The notes under the pieces are model-generated. The model was not told where the DNA came from and ran no database searches. It saw only the letters and a program-made list of their open reading frames with translations. This document shows, in pieces, positions 25,609-33,923 of a stretch of DNA of 64,000 bases (within the stretch, counting starts at the first letter, position 1; each line of letters opens with the position of its first letter). The position numbers and the translations under genes are program-made. The DNA lies in NCBI GenBank assembly GCA_047973235.1, contig JBKEBP010000072.1, forward strand, positions 1 through 64,000, in the 5' to 3' direction. Origin of the DNA: Aequitasia sp047973235. Lineage in GTDB: Bacteria; Bacillota; Clostridia; Lachnospirales; Lachnospiraceae.

Positions 25609-27948
25609 TTATGACAAATTACAATTACTCAAAACCAAACTCTCTCCATGTAAATTCTTAGTATTCACTCGAATTGTAAAGGGACTATAATTAATTACTT
25701 CTACTTGTTCTGGTATTTTCTCCACATTAGTTATCGAAAAATCAAAAGCTATATTAATCATTACATCTGTTTTGGTTGGATCTGCTACTGCTATTTGCAT
25801 CAACTGGTTTTCTCTTTTAACCATTACACTAGCTTGTGTATCACAAGTAATGCCCTGACAAGTGTAACTTTCTTTATTCCAAAAATGAATTCCTAATATA
25901 TCCAACCTATTATGAAATACTGCATGAGCCTGATTTGAACATTCACATATGCTTATTTCCTGTTTCTCTTCATACACCTCCATTTCAGCTACTGATTTAC
26001 CAGGTAAAATTACATATTTGTAGGTTGCATCTTTGGGATATTTTCCATGAGCAATCCAATAAGTCGCATAATTATTTGTGCGTTTATTATTGGGATTGAC
26101 CTTGGCATCGTTCCAAGTTCCCTCACGTTGTTCACATAAAAGTTTTATCTGGACATCCTCTGGAAAATAATACCCTATATCTGATGCCGCTCCGGCATTT
26201 CCAGTAAGATGTAGAAAACTAGTCTTATGTACCGTTTCTTCTCCAGTCAAACTATCACATTTCTTTGTACTCATATCCATCATTGTTATTTCATTGGACA
26301 TGTTTTTCTTTAACTTTTTATTATCAATTATGGTTTCAATCTCATTACCTGTTGTTGAGGTGATTCCACTACCTAGACAAACAACCGCATCATCAAACAT
26401 AAACCATGACTTTTTCACTTCCAAATCACGCTCTTTACCATTTCCCTGTCCTCTGTATTGCAATCCGGTAATACCAAAATCACCTAGGGTTGCTCCTCCA
26501 GCAAATGCATAGACATTTTTACTTTCGGGTAAATACCAACAATAATAAGGGTCGGTATAACGCTCTAAACTACGGTCCACAGTAATTCCCGGCAAACGTT
26601 GCATATCAACAGAAGCATAAAAATCACCATTATATTGATTGGCATCTGCAGTATATAAATACGTCACCCCATCATTCACATGCCAACATTTATTACTCTC
26701 ACCATTTAGATACTCATAGCAAGCCAAAGTCTTACTATACATAGAAAGTGCCATCCCAAATCCTTTGCTTAAATGTACAGTCTTGCACATGGGACCAAAT
26801 TGATAATTACCAACTAGTTCTCCTCTTGGCGATACGGTGTCTCGCTCAATTTCTTCTACTACTTCTACTAGAGATGGTTGGATAAAGTATTCGGCACGAG
26901 CATGTTCATCTTTGAATAATATTTCTCTCGTTCCATTATTACGCAGCCATTCTTTTAACATTGCTCTGGTTCGTTTCTGATTTTCCCCAGTCATTATATT
27001 GGCAAGATAACATATACTTCGGATACAATGTCGGCCTGCTATATTATCTTCTTGATAATGTCTGGATAGGTCTCTTCCTCTTACGATATCCATAAAATTC
27101 CCTTGATAAATCAACGGTTCATATGCCTTATGTACCACATCAAAAACAAACTGTTCTTTCTCTTGATCCAATTGTAGACATTCTTCATCATGAAAAGCAT
27201 ACATTAATCCGGCTAAGATACTTAATAAACTTTTACCATATGCACCCGTATAAGCAAAAAAATGATGTTGTATAAAAGAACCATCCGGGTGAAATCCATC
27301 ATCATAAATGGGTTCTGCTGACCTTAGTACTTGTTTTATCCCAGTATACTGTAAAATCTCCTGCAAATGTTTATTGGCCCAATCAATCCACTGCATTTCT
27401 TTGCGTAAAATACCAACCAACATATGTACATGGCATTTCCACATAAGATTAGCCGCACCTTCTTTTTGTCCTCTTGATGTTATCTCATAAGCATTTTGAA
27501 AATGTAATATTACATCTGTTAATTGCTCAATGGTTTGCTCCCTATTAGGCAATTCCTCATACATTAAAATTAGTATATTTAATAATCGAAGTGGAATCCC
27601 TATTTCCAATGCCCACCAATTCTCTGGAGGTGTCAATAGGTTATACCCGTCTTCACAGAGTGTTTTCATTTCAGCAAAGATTTCATTACGAACATTGTCT
27701 TGGTGATAATATTTAGTTCCTGGTGTACAATATGCCATTGTTATTGCATGAAGTGTAAAAAATGGTGATGAAAAAACCACCTCACTTGTATCTTCTTTAC
27801 TCTCTATCGGGGTGCCTGCATCAGCGATACGCTCCAAAGAAGCAATTACTTCTTTCGCCTCTACTTTATTTTCATCCCATTCTTTGCCTAAAAGGTAGTC
27901 TTTCCAACAGATCCTCCATTGGTCAAATTTATCCCTAACTTGTTGCAT
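25609..27948 (-). CDS. Polysaccharide lyase family 8 (hyaluronate/chondroitin lyase-like), no signal peptide
   Basis: 779 residues from the ATG at 27948, which has AAGGAGG 6 nt upstream. A longer frame lacks such a site. PL8 landmarks are visible: NWWALEIGIPLRLLNI near residue 110, the catalytic His/Tyr segment DGSFIQHHFFAYTGAYG near residue 225, the Arg segment RGRDLSRH near 285, then a large beta-sandwich C-terminal half. PL8 enzymes cleave uronic-acid-containing polymers by elimination and leave an unsaturated uronyl end. Most are secreted, but this one has no signal peptide. So it likely works in the cytoplasm on imported oligosaccharides, before the GH88 hydrolase encoded upstream. Confidence 0.85.
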   Translation of the reverse strand: MQQVRDKFDQWRICWKDYLLGKEWDENKVEAKEVIASLERIADAGTPIESKEDTSEVVFSSPFFTLHAITMAYCTPGTKYYHQDNVRNEIFAEMKTLCEDGYNLLTPPENWWALEIGIPLRLLNILILMYEELPNREQTIEQLTDVILHFQNAYEITSRGQKEGAANLMWKCHVHMLVGILRKEMQWIDWANKHLQEILQYTGIKQVLRSAEPIYDDGFHPDGSFIQHHFFAYTGAYGKSLLSILAGLMYAFHDEECLQLDQEKEQFVFDVVHKAYEPLIYQGNFMDIVRGRDLSRHYQEDNIAGRHCIRSICYLANIMTGENQKRTRAMLKEWLRNNGTREILFKDEHARAEYFIQPSLVEVVEEIERDTVSPRGELVGNYQFGPMCKTVHLSKGFGMALSMYSKTLACYEYLNGESNKCWHVNDGVTYLYTADANQYNGDFYASVDMQRLPGITVDRSLERYTDPYYCWYLPESKNVYAFAGGATLGDFGITGLQYRGQGNGKERDLEVKKSWFMFDDAVVCLGSGITSTTGNEIETIIDNKKLKKNMSNEITMMDMSTKKCDSLTGEETVHKTSFLHLTGNAGAASDIGYYFPEDVQIKLLCEQREGTWNDAKVNPNNKRTNNYATYWIAHGKYPKDATYKYVILPGKSVAEMEVYEEKQEISICECSNQAHAVFHNRLDILGIHFWNKESYTCQGITCDTQASVMVKRENQLMQIAVADPTKTDVMINIAFDFSITNVEKIPEQVEVINYSPFTIRVNTKNLHGESLVLSNCNLS

Positions 27949-27977
27949 GTTTACCTCCTTTCTATGACTATTTATGG

Positions 27978-29987
27978 TTACCAATACATATTCCAATCTA
28001 ATGTTAATCTTGTTAATGCCTCGACGTAAAAATAATCTCCCCATAAATTAGCTTCATCAACCCCATATTGAATACTTGTTTTAATATATACACCATGCTG
28101 TAACACACCTTCATTAGCAGTATCATCTGCCTTTGTTGCATAGTGCTCAATAAGTGCTTTCATCATACATTTTGCTGCATTTTGATAATATTGCTTTTCC
28201 TGTTCTGACTTTAAATGTTTTTGTAATTCTAATAACCCACAAAGAGCAATTACAGAGGCAGAACTATCTTTTTCTTGTTGACTTTCCTTATTAAAAATCA
28301 AATCCCAATAAACAATCAAATCTTCCGGACTTCTATTTAAAAAATAGTTAGCTGTCTTTCTTGCCACGTCTAAAAAGATTTCATCACCTATGTATGCATA
28401 ACTTAGAGCAAATCCATAAATTGCCCATGCTTGCCCTCTGGCCCAACATGAATCGTCAGCGTACCCTTGGGCAGTGTTGCCATATTTAGCTTCTCCTGTA
28501 TGAACATCAAAAAAATAGGTATGATATGTAGTACCATCTGCCCGTACCATATACTGTGCCGCTTTCTTAGCATGTGAATAGGCCGCATCTTTAAATTTAC
28601 TATCACCTGTCACTTCACTGGCCCAATACAAGAGAGGAAGATTCATTAGACAATCAACAATCATACGCCCTTGTTCTGCGGGATCATTCATATTGCCCCA
28701 TGCCTGAATAATACCAGCAGTTTCCACATAACGACTCATTAAAAACTCAGCTGCCATTAGCGCTGCTTCTTTAGCCTTTTTATCACCATTTAATTTGTAT
28801 AAAGCCACACAGGACAAGCTATATAAGAAACCTAGATCATGCGTATTACAATCAACCTTTTCCGTTATACGTTGGTGAAAAGAATCTCTATGATTCTTTA
28901 CAAAATCCATTATTTCCTCACTGTTATTATGTTCAAATGCTAATAATAACAATCCTGTCCAAAAAGATGTTGTCCAGCCAATATTAGAACCTGGTTCATA
29001 GGTAATCCCTCTTACATTTGCATTTTTACAAAGGGAATAAACTCCATTTACCGTAGCACTCTCTGGAAATTGATAACCAAACTTTGTGCTGTTTTGCTTT
29101 ATTTTGTTCATGGCATCTTGAAGTCCTTCTTTTAGCAATGTAGAATCTAAGTGTATTTGTTTCTGAAACTGTTCCACTTTCATACCTTCATCTTTGATAA
29201 AATCTTCATATCCATAAACTTCCATTTCTGTTAGTGCAGCAAACATATTTTCATTGACTCTTTTTAGACTATGTAACTTAACCCAAGTAATACATTTTTG
29301 CCTAAATGGATAGGATTGTGCTCCTGCTGATTCCTTCATGGTAATCTTTTCCATGGTTCCATCTGAAAATTCTAATACCCCTTCAGACCAATATGTGTCA
29401 TGGTCTAAGAAATCATCTGCGCGTAAATATAATACAATCTCATCTACAATTACCTTTCTACCAAAGTCGATTTGAAATTCTATATCATCTCGTTTATCAC
29501 TCGCCCATGATTGCCATGGATAAGGACCATGTCCTCTCGTATCAGTATTGCCATTAATGGCATTTTTTGCCTCAAACCACCCCTGTTCTTGTGATACATA
29601 ATTGGTTGACGCATGCGGATAACAACCTATGCTATATCGCTGATCAATTGAATTTTCAGCTATATTTACGCGAGATTTAAAAGCGTCTTGCGATACTTCT
29701 TTTGCTGTAATCACATGCTGATTTGCTTCAAAGGCACAAAAATGATATGCCCATCTTGCTTTATCTGTGGGAATCTCAAATTCTATGGTTTTATTTGGAG
29801 CATATACCGTTGCCGCTTTGATAAATTCATCGATTTGTACCCATACATAATCTGATTTATCAGTTGTAATAACTATTTTGTCACCAACTTCATATTCTTT
29901 TTGATAAGAAAGTGTAACTTCCTCATCTCCTTCTACTTGCAATATTTTTTTGTTATTTTTATTATAGATTGTTATTTTCATCATCAT
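27978..29987 (-). CDS. GH88 unsaturated glucuronyl hydrolase with N-terminal carbohydrate-binding-like region
   Basis: 669 residues. The C-terminal part (about 300-669) is a GH88 alpha/alpha barrel. It shows HDLGFLYSLS, GRMIVDCLMNLPLLYWAS and CWARGQAWAIYGFALSY, which hold the two catalytic aspartates (in HDLGF and IVDCL). GH88 removes the unsaturated uronic acid left by lyases. Residues 1-290 are extra: a beta-rich stretch, then a galactose-binding-like fold with NAINGNTDTRGHGPYPWQSW, typical of discoidin-like domains. The three ATGs in a row make the start uncertain by two codons. The third has the best distance to AGGGG. It acts with the PL8 enzyme, also in the cytoplasm. Confidence 0.87.
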   Translation of the reverse strand: MMMKITIYNKNNKKILQVEGDEEVTLSYQKEYEVGDKIVITTDKSDYVWVQIDEFIKAATVYAPNKTIEFEIPTDKARWAYHFCAFEANQHVITAKEVSQDAFKSRVNIAENSIDQRYSIGCYPHASTNYVSQEQGWFEAKNAINGNTDTRGHGPYPWQSWASDKRDDIEFQIDFGRKVIVDEIVLYLRADDFLDHDTYWSEGVLEFSDGTMEKITMKESAGAQSYPFRQKCITWVKLHSLKRVNENMFAALTEMEVYGYEDFIKDEGMKVEQFQKQIHLDSTLLKEGLQDAMNKIKQNSTKFGYQFPESATVNGVYSLCKNANVRGITYEPGSNIGWTTSFWTGLLLLAFEHNNSEEIMDFVKNHRDSFHQRITEKVDCNTHDLGFLYSLSCVALYKLNGDKKAKEAALMAAEFLMSRYVETAGIIQAWGNMNDPAEQGRMIVDCLMNLPLLYWASEVTGDSKFKDAAYSHAKKAAQYMVRADGTTYHTYFFDVHTGEAKYGNTAQGYADDSCWARGQAWAIYGFALSYAYIGDEIFLDVARKTANYFLNRSPEDLIVYWDLIFNKESQQEKDSSASVIALCGLLELQKHLKSEQEKQYYQNAAKCMMKALIEHYATKADDTANEGVLQHGVYIKTSIQYGVDEANLWGDYFYVEALTRLTLDWNMYW

Positions 29988-29992
29988 TTCCC

Positions 29993-30235
29993 CTATTTCT
30001 TTATTTGGTTAATGCGATCATTCACTTCTAAGCGCACATTGTCTGAAATACGATCTTCAGCATATTTACAAAATGACCCTAAAGGCATTTTTTTAATCAT
30101 GTCAAATCGTTCATTTTCAAGATAAACCGCAAAATACTCAAGTAATATTTTCTTACCTTCTTCATGTTCGAGAATTGTTTCAATTCTATCATCCATAGTA
30201 TAGTATCCCTTTGGAAAATTATATCTTAATCCCAT
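29993..30235 (-). CDS. Hypothetical 80-residue helical protein
   Basis: An 80-residue mostly helical protein, first gene of the glycosaminoglycan operon, ending 5 nt before the GH88 gene. The segment TILEHEEGKKILLEYF followed by DMIKKMPLGSFCKYA resembles small helical C-terminal modules that I recall on some glycoside hydrolases. Here it stands alone. Function not recognised. It could be a detached accessory domain. Confidence 0.55.
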   Translation of the reverse strand: MGLRYNFPKGYYTMDDRIETILEHEEGKKILLEYFAVYLENERFDMIKKMPLGSFCKYAEDRISDNVRLEVNDRINQIKK

Positions 30236-30307
30236 TTCTCTACCTACTTTCTGTGTTTGTTTTTGATAACTAGTATTTTCTATATTTGTATTATATGTAT
30301 TTTTCTA

Positions 30308-30336
30308 TTGCGTAGTTAGAACAATAATGATACAAT
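30308..30336 (+). promoter_or_regulatory. Putative promoter of the AraC regulator
   Basis: TTGCGT at 30308-30313 and TACAAT at 30331-30336 with a 17-bp spacer, 30 bp before the AraC start. The divergent enzyme operon must start within the same 130 bp, so AraC could control both. Confidence 0.45.
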
Positions 30337-30365
30337 TAGAAATATTTTAAGGGAAAGTGAATAAA

Positions 30366-31547
30366 ATGAAACAGGATATAATGACAAGATTTATTTCTGG
30401 ATACTTGAATCTTTCTGCCTTGGCGGTTCATATGAACAGTGACTTTTTTAATGATTTTGAAAAAGCACACTGTTTTTCTCCCTCTTTACAACAAGAATTT
30501 ACTGCTGAAGCAATGAGCCTTTTCTGCCATTCCATAGAAAAACCCTATTTTTATGAACTGCGTAGCATCTTAAATATATATGCAGTTCTATTTAAGTTTG
30601 AAGAACAGGTCTTTTTAATTGGCCCTTATGTTGAAAAGGAATGGCAAGAACAGGCTGCTACAGAATTATTAATACAACAAAAAATGGAGTTAACGCATTT
30701 GATTCCTTATCAATTTTACTATTGTAATTATCCCATTGCTACATCTGCAAATGTATTACAAGTATGTACCGCTGCCCTCCAGGCCATTGCCCCTGCTCTA
30801 GCTCCTTATGAACATCGAATAATTTCGGCTTTTAAGGTAGATATTCCCTCCATCAATATGGATACTGAACTTTTAGATTATGAAGATATTATTCTTCGTT
30901 ATCGAACCGAGCATGAATTTTTAAATAGAGTAAAACAAGGGTTGCCCAATGAAGCTTTGGAAGTATTTAGTCGCTTGAGCGAATATCAAATTAGCCATAT
31001 TTATTCCTTTAAGAATATTTACTCTATGCTTACGGGATTTTCCAGCTTACGTACACTACTTAGAAAAGCTGCAGAAGAAGCTGGGGTACATCCTACAATT
31101 ATTGAGGCTATTTCTTTTCAATATACACAAAAACTACATAGTGTAAAGACCTCTTTGCAGCTTAAACATTTATCTCAGGATATTATTCTCAGTTATACAA
31201 GAGCCGTACAGACGGCCTTAAACGAACGGTATTCTTTAGTCGTTAGAAAAGCCATTAGTTATATTAAATTACATTTGGGCAAACCTCTAACTTTGGCCGA
31301 TATTGCAAATGCCGCTGGCGTTGTTCCTAACTATCTCCCACATACCTTTAAAGCAGAAACAGAAATGACTGTTATGCAGTATGTTGCTAAGAAACGTTGT
31401 GAAATTGCCGCCAAATTAATCACTACAACCACATTACCAATTGCTGAAATTAGTAATCATGTGGGCTATCCTGATAATAATTATTTTGTCAAAGTATTTA
31501 AAACGTGGTATCAATTAACGCCTACACAATATCGCCAAAAATTTTAA
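30366..31547 (+). CDS. AraC-family transcriptional regulator of the glycosaminoglycan locus
   Basis: 393 residues from the ATG at 30366, with AAGGGA 11 nt upstream. A GTG at 30357 is too close to that site. The last 100 residues hold the double helix-turn-helix: LTLADIANAAGVVPNYLPHT followed by FKAETEMTVMQYV, then LPIAEISNHVGYPDNNYFVK with VFKTWYQLTPTQYR. The N-terminal 290 residues have no domain I can name and probably sense the sugar. It is divergent from the GH88, PL8, symporter and GH1 genes, the normal position for an activator of a sugar locus. Confidence 0.88.
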   Translation: MKQDIMTRFISGYLNLSALAVHMNSDFFNDFEKAHCFSPSLQQEFTAEAMSLFCHSIEKPYFYELRSILNIYAVLFKFEEQVFLIGPYVEKEWQEQAATELLIQQKMELTHLIPYQFYYCNYPIATSANVLQVCTAALQAIAPALAPYEHRIISAFKVDIPSINMDTELLDYEDIILRYRTEHEFLNRVKQGLPNEALEVFSRLSEYQISHIYSFKNIYSMLTGFSSLRTLLRKAAEEAGVHPTIIEAISFQYTQKLHSVKTSLQLKHLSQDIILSYTRAVQTALNERYSLVVRKAISYIKLHLGKPLTLADIANAAGVVPNYLPHTFKAETEMTVMQYVAKKRCEIAAKLITTTTLPIAEISNHVGYPDNNYFVKVFKTWYQLTPTQYRQKF

Positions 31548-31644
31548 CTATTTACCAATACATTAGATTGACACAGTGAAAATGGGGGTGTATTTATCTC
31601 CCTATTTTACTAAATTATAATTAGAACATGGAAGGGGAACCGAA

Positions 31645-31995
31645 GTGAGATTGTATTTGAAGAATGTATCGAAACGCTATGGAGTTGAACCCAATATAAC
31701 AAAAGCAGTTAATGAAGTTGATTTTGCTGTTTAAGAGCAGAAATTTTCAGCGATTATAGGAGAATCAGGAATTGGGAAAAGTACACTTTTAAAGCTGATA
31801 GGTCTATTGATTACATGGAAATATAAGAAAATGTCTAGTTTAATACTTGGAGTGGTCTTGATAGGGCCAATTTATTTATGTATTCAAATTGCTTTGAAAT
31901 TGTGTATGAAGAAACTATTATTTTTTTGTACCTGCAATATTCGATTGACTTGTTTTATATTAAACCTCCTCGCCACCTGTATAATTAAAGTGTAA
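31645..31995 (+). pseudogene. Truncated ABC ATPase start with internal stop, fused to other sequence
   Basis: A GTG at 31645 with a GGAAGGGG ribosome site opens a frame reading RLYLKNVSKRYGVEP. It has an in-frame TAA at 31732, then continues with Walker A GESGIGKSTLLKLIG. This is the N-terminus of a LolD/MacB-type ABC ATPase. After the Walker A helix the same frame passes into an unrelated hydrophobic stretch (LILGVVLIGPIYLCIQIA) and ends at 31995. The ATPase core is gone. It is a decayed fragment at a recombination junction. Confidence 0.65.
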
Positions 31996-32014
31996 AATAC
32001 ACCCTATTTTATCA
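31958..32014. repeat. 57-bp leader-type repeat, copy 2
   Basis: Counterpart of 22668-22724. The ribosome-site GAGGAGG is kept on the minus strand but the ATG position reads ATA, so no gene is started from it. Confidence 0.55.
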
Positions 32015-32042
32015 CCATGGCATTAGTTGTTTGCAATATTGT

Positions 32043-32144
32043 AAAAGTTGTGGTTTTTTAGATTACACTAGCTTTTACCGCGCTTTTAAAAAGGAATATG
32101 TACTTTCTCCAAAAGAATATAAGATGCAATGGTTCCAGCTTTAG
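32043..32144 (+). pseudogene. Remnant of an AraC-family C-terminus
   Basis: About 33 codons that read KSCGFLDYTSFYRAF followed by KKEYVLSPKEYK and a stop at 32142-32144. This is the second helix-turn-helix and the closing motif of an AraC regulator. The rest of the gene is missing. It belongs to a different AraC protein than the one at 30366. Confidence 0.65.
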
Positions 32145-32177
32145 ATTCTTCTCTGCGCATTGCTGGCATGTCTCCGT

Positions 32178-32288
32178 TTTCGTTGATTCGCTACGGTAAA
32201 ACGCGCTTATATCAAGATGAATACGAAGAAGGTATCTATATTTACATTGACGCTATTATTCGCTATGTTTTTGGTGAGTAGAATTTCC
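32178..32288. repeat. Right 111-bp direct repeat (copy of TetR 3' end)
   Basis: Three mismatches to 22379-22489. It contains the TetR stop codon but only the last third of a codon-readable tail, and it follows the AraC remnant directly. The sequence to its right (terminator, tRNA) is core-like. Confidence 0.9.
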
Positions 32289-32298
32289 AAGAAATAGA

Positions 32299-32345
32299 GA
32301 AACCGCCGAGAAAATCCTTAAACAAAGGAATTTCTCGGCGGTTTC
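32299..32345. terminator. Strong hairpin between the repeat and the tRNA gene
   Basis: A stem of about 20 bp pairs GAAACCGCCGAGAAAA-type sequence (32299-32319) with TTTCTCGGCGGTTTC (32331-32345), closed by a short A-rich loop. A T-rich tract follows only weakly on the minus strand. It can end transcription of the tRNA gene or, before the duplication, of the TetR gene. Confidence 0.6.
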
Positions 32346-32365
32346 CGGTCGGCATAATCAACTAA

Positions 32366-32437
32366 CGTCTCCTGCAGGAATCGAACCTGCACTTGTTCCT
32401 TAGGAGGGAACCGTAATATCCATTTTACTAAGGAGAC
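32366..32437 (-). tRNA. tRNA-Arg (anticodon CCU)
   Basis: 72 nt on the minus strand. The acceptor arms GTCTCCT and AGGAGAC pair. The anticodon stem GTTCC/GGAAC encloses loop CTCCTAA, giving anticodon CCU, which reads AGG arginine codons. The T arm is TGCAG/CTGCA around GTTCGAT-type loop. CCA is not encoded. The 3' end faces the accessory region, the usual side for island insertion. Confidence 0.9.
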
Positions 32438-32464
32438 CAAATATCTGTTTTTTACGACCGCCTA

Positions 32465-32493
32465 ATTATACTGTAAAATACATAAATTGTAAA
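32465..32493 (-). promoter_or_regulatory. Promoter of tRNA-Arg
   Basis: On the minus strand TTTACA (32493-32488) and TATAAT (32470-32465) are 17 bp apart, 27 bp before the tRNA 5' end. Confidence 0.6.
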
Positions 32494-32535
32494 GTTTTAA
32501 GATTTAAAATTTTATACTAATTAATATCAAATTAA

Positions 32536-32564
32536 TTGGTTTTTCTTTTACATATTCCTATAAT
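32536..32564 (+). promoter_or_regulatory. Promoter of the HD-GYP-like gene
   Basis: TTGGTT at 32536-32541 and TATAAT at 32559-32564 with a 17-bp spacer, 33 bp before the start codon. Confidence 0.55.
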
Positions 32565-32597
32565 ATGAGTAAGTAAAACAACAACCGGAGGATAAGT

Positions 32598-33860
32598 ATG
32601 AAATTTAGAATGGATCAATTATTGCATGCATTTTCAATAGGCTTTGATTCTGTTGAAGCTGACTATTTTGATACCACGTCAAATCACGGCAGGCGCATTG
32701 CTCTTTTGTGCATTAGGATGTCTAAGTACCTTGGTCTAAGTAATGATATGCGTATAGGTATTGCTTATTGTGCTATCTTACACGATAATGCGCTTACAGA
32801 AACTTTCCAATATAGAAATGGCAGTCATAATAATGCTATCTATAAAAAGCAGCATTGTTTAATAGGTGAATCTAATGCCTCATACCTCTCCTTCCCTTGT
32901 AATGTAACTGATATTATTAAGTATCATCACGAATATGTAGATAAGTCCGGCCCTTTCAAGACAAACGCTAACGTGACGCCTATAGGGGCACAACTAATAG
33001 CTATTGCTGATGAGATTGACGCTAAATATCATTTAGAAACAATAACACCTGAGCAGCTGCTCATAATTCATGATGATATATCTCAAAAGATTAACTCACA
33101 TTATACTGAAGCTTCTGCTACTGCCATGCTTGGAATATTAGATGAAACTTTACTAATTGAATTAAGTAATGCTATGATTGAGCAGACACTACAAAAAGAA
33201 TTTCCAATATGGACTATTGATTGTCCTGCTGAAGACTTAATGCTCATGTTCAAAACACTGGCTAAAATCACTGATTATAAGTCGAAATTCACCGCAAAGC
33301 ATTCCTCACAAATTGCTAATAGAGCATATATAATGGCCGAGTATTACAAAATGGATTTGGAAACATGTGCAAAGGTCTATATGGCGGCTTCTGTCCATGA
33401 TATAGGAAAGCTAATGACCCCTACCTCGGTTTTAGAAAAACCCGGCAAACTAAATAATGATGAATTTCAAATTATTAAGCAGCATGTATCTTGGAGCTAT
33501 ATTATGCTGTGTGATATTGAAGGTTTTGAGGAAATATGTCTATGGGCTGTGACACATCATAGAAAGCTTAACGGTACCGGATATCCTAAATTTCCTGATG
33601 GATATTTACCGGATGATTGCTTTGTATGCCGTTTGATGACTTGTATAGATATATATCAAGCAGTTCGTGAATCAAGACCTTACCACAGTGGACGTACTCA
33701 TGAACAAACAATGGCGATTATGTATCAAATGGTCGATCGAGGTGAAATAGATACCACCATTGTATCTGACTTAGATAAGGTAATGTCAGCATTTCCTGAA
33801 GGTGATGGAGATGTACCGGAACCGGAATACTTAAGAAGGCTTCATTCCCTCAACCCTTAA
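32598..33860 (+). CDS. Tandem HD-domain protein, HD-GYP type
   Basis: 420 residues with two HD modules. The N-terminal one is degenerate in its GYP part (HGRRIALLCIRM and AILHDNA). The C-terminal one is complete: HSSQIANRAYIMA, ASVHDIGK, HHRKLNGTGYPKFP. HD-GYP domains are metal phosphodiesterases that degrade cyclic di-GMP or related cyclic dinucleotides. No receiver or membrane part is attached. A GGAGG ribosome site precedes the ATG. It is the first core gene after the tRNA, with its own promoter and terminator. Substrate is not certain. Confidence 0.85.
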   Translation: MKFRMDQLLHAFSIGFDSVEADYFDTTSNHGRRIALLCIRMSKYLGLSNDMRIGIAYCAILHDNALTETFQYRNGSHNNAIYKKQHCLIGESNASYLSFPCNVTDIIKYHHEYVDKSGPFKTNANVTPIGAQLIAIADEIDAKYHLETITPEQLLIIHDDISQKINSHYTEASATAMLGILDETLLIELSNAMIEQTLQKEFPIWTIDCPAEDLMLMFKTLAKITDYKSKFTAKHSSQIANRAYIMAEYYKMDLETCAKVYMAASVHDIGKLMTPTSVLEKPGKLNNDEFQIIKQHVSWSYIMLCDIEGFEEICLWAVTHHRKLNGTGYPKFPDGYLPDDCFVCRLMTCIDIYQAVRESRPYHSGRTHEQTMAIMYQMVDRGEIDTTIVSDLDKVMSAFPEGDGDVPEPEYLRRLHSLNP

Positions 33861-33873
33861 TATTGTTAAAAAA

Positions 33874-33917
33874 TGAACTCCTAGAGACCTGCAACTTATC
33901 TCCCGGAGTTCACTTTT
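33874..33917. terminator. Terminator between HD-GYP-like and DUF3881 genes
   Basis: TGAACTCC (33874-33881) pairs with GGAGTTCA (33905-33912), with extra pairing inside, followed by CTTTTG on the plus strand and preceded by AAAAAA, so it can serve both converging genes. Confidence 0.65.
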
Positions 33918-33923
33918 GTGTTA

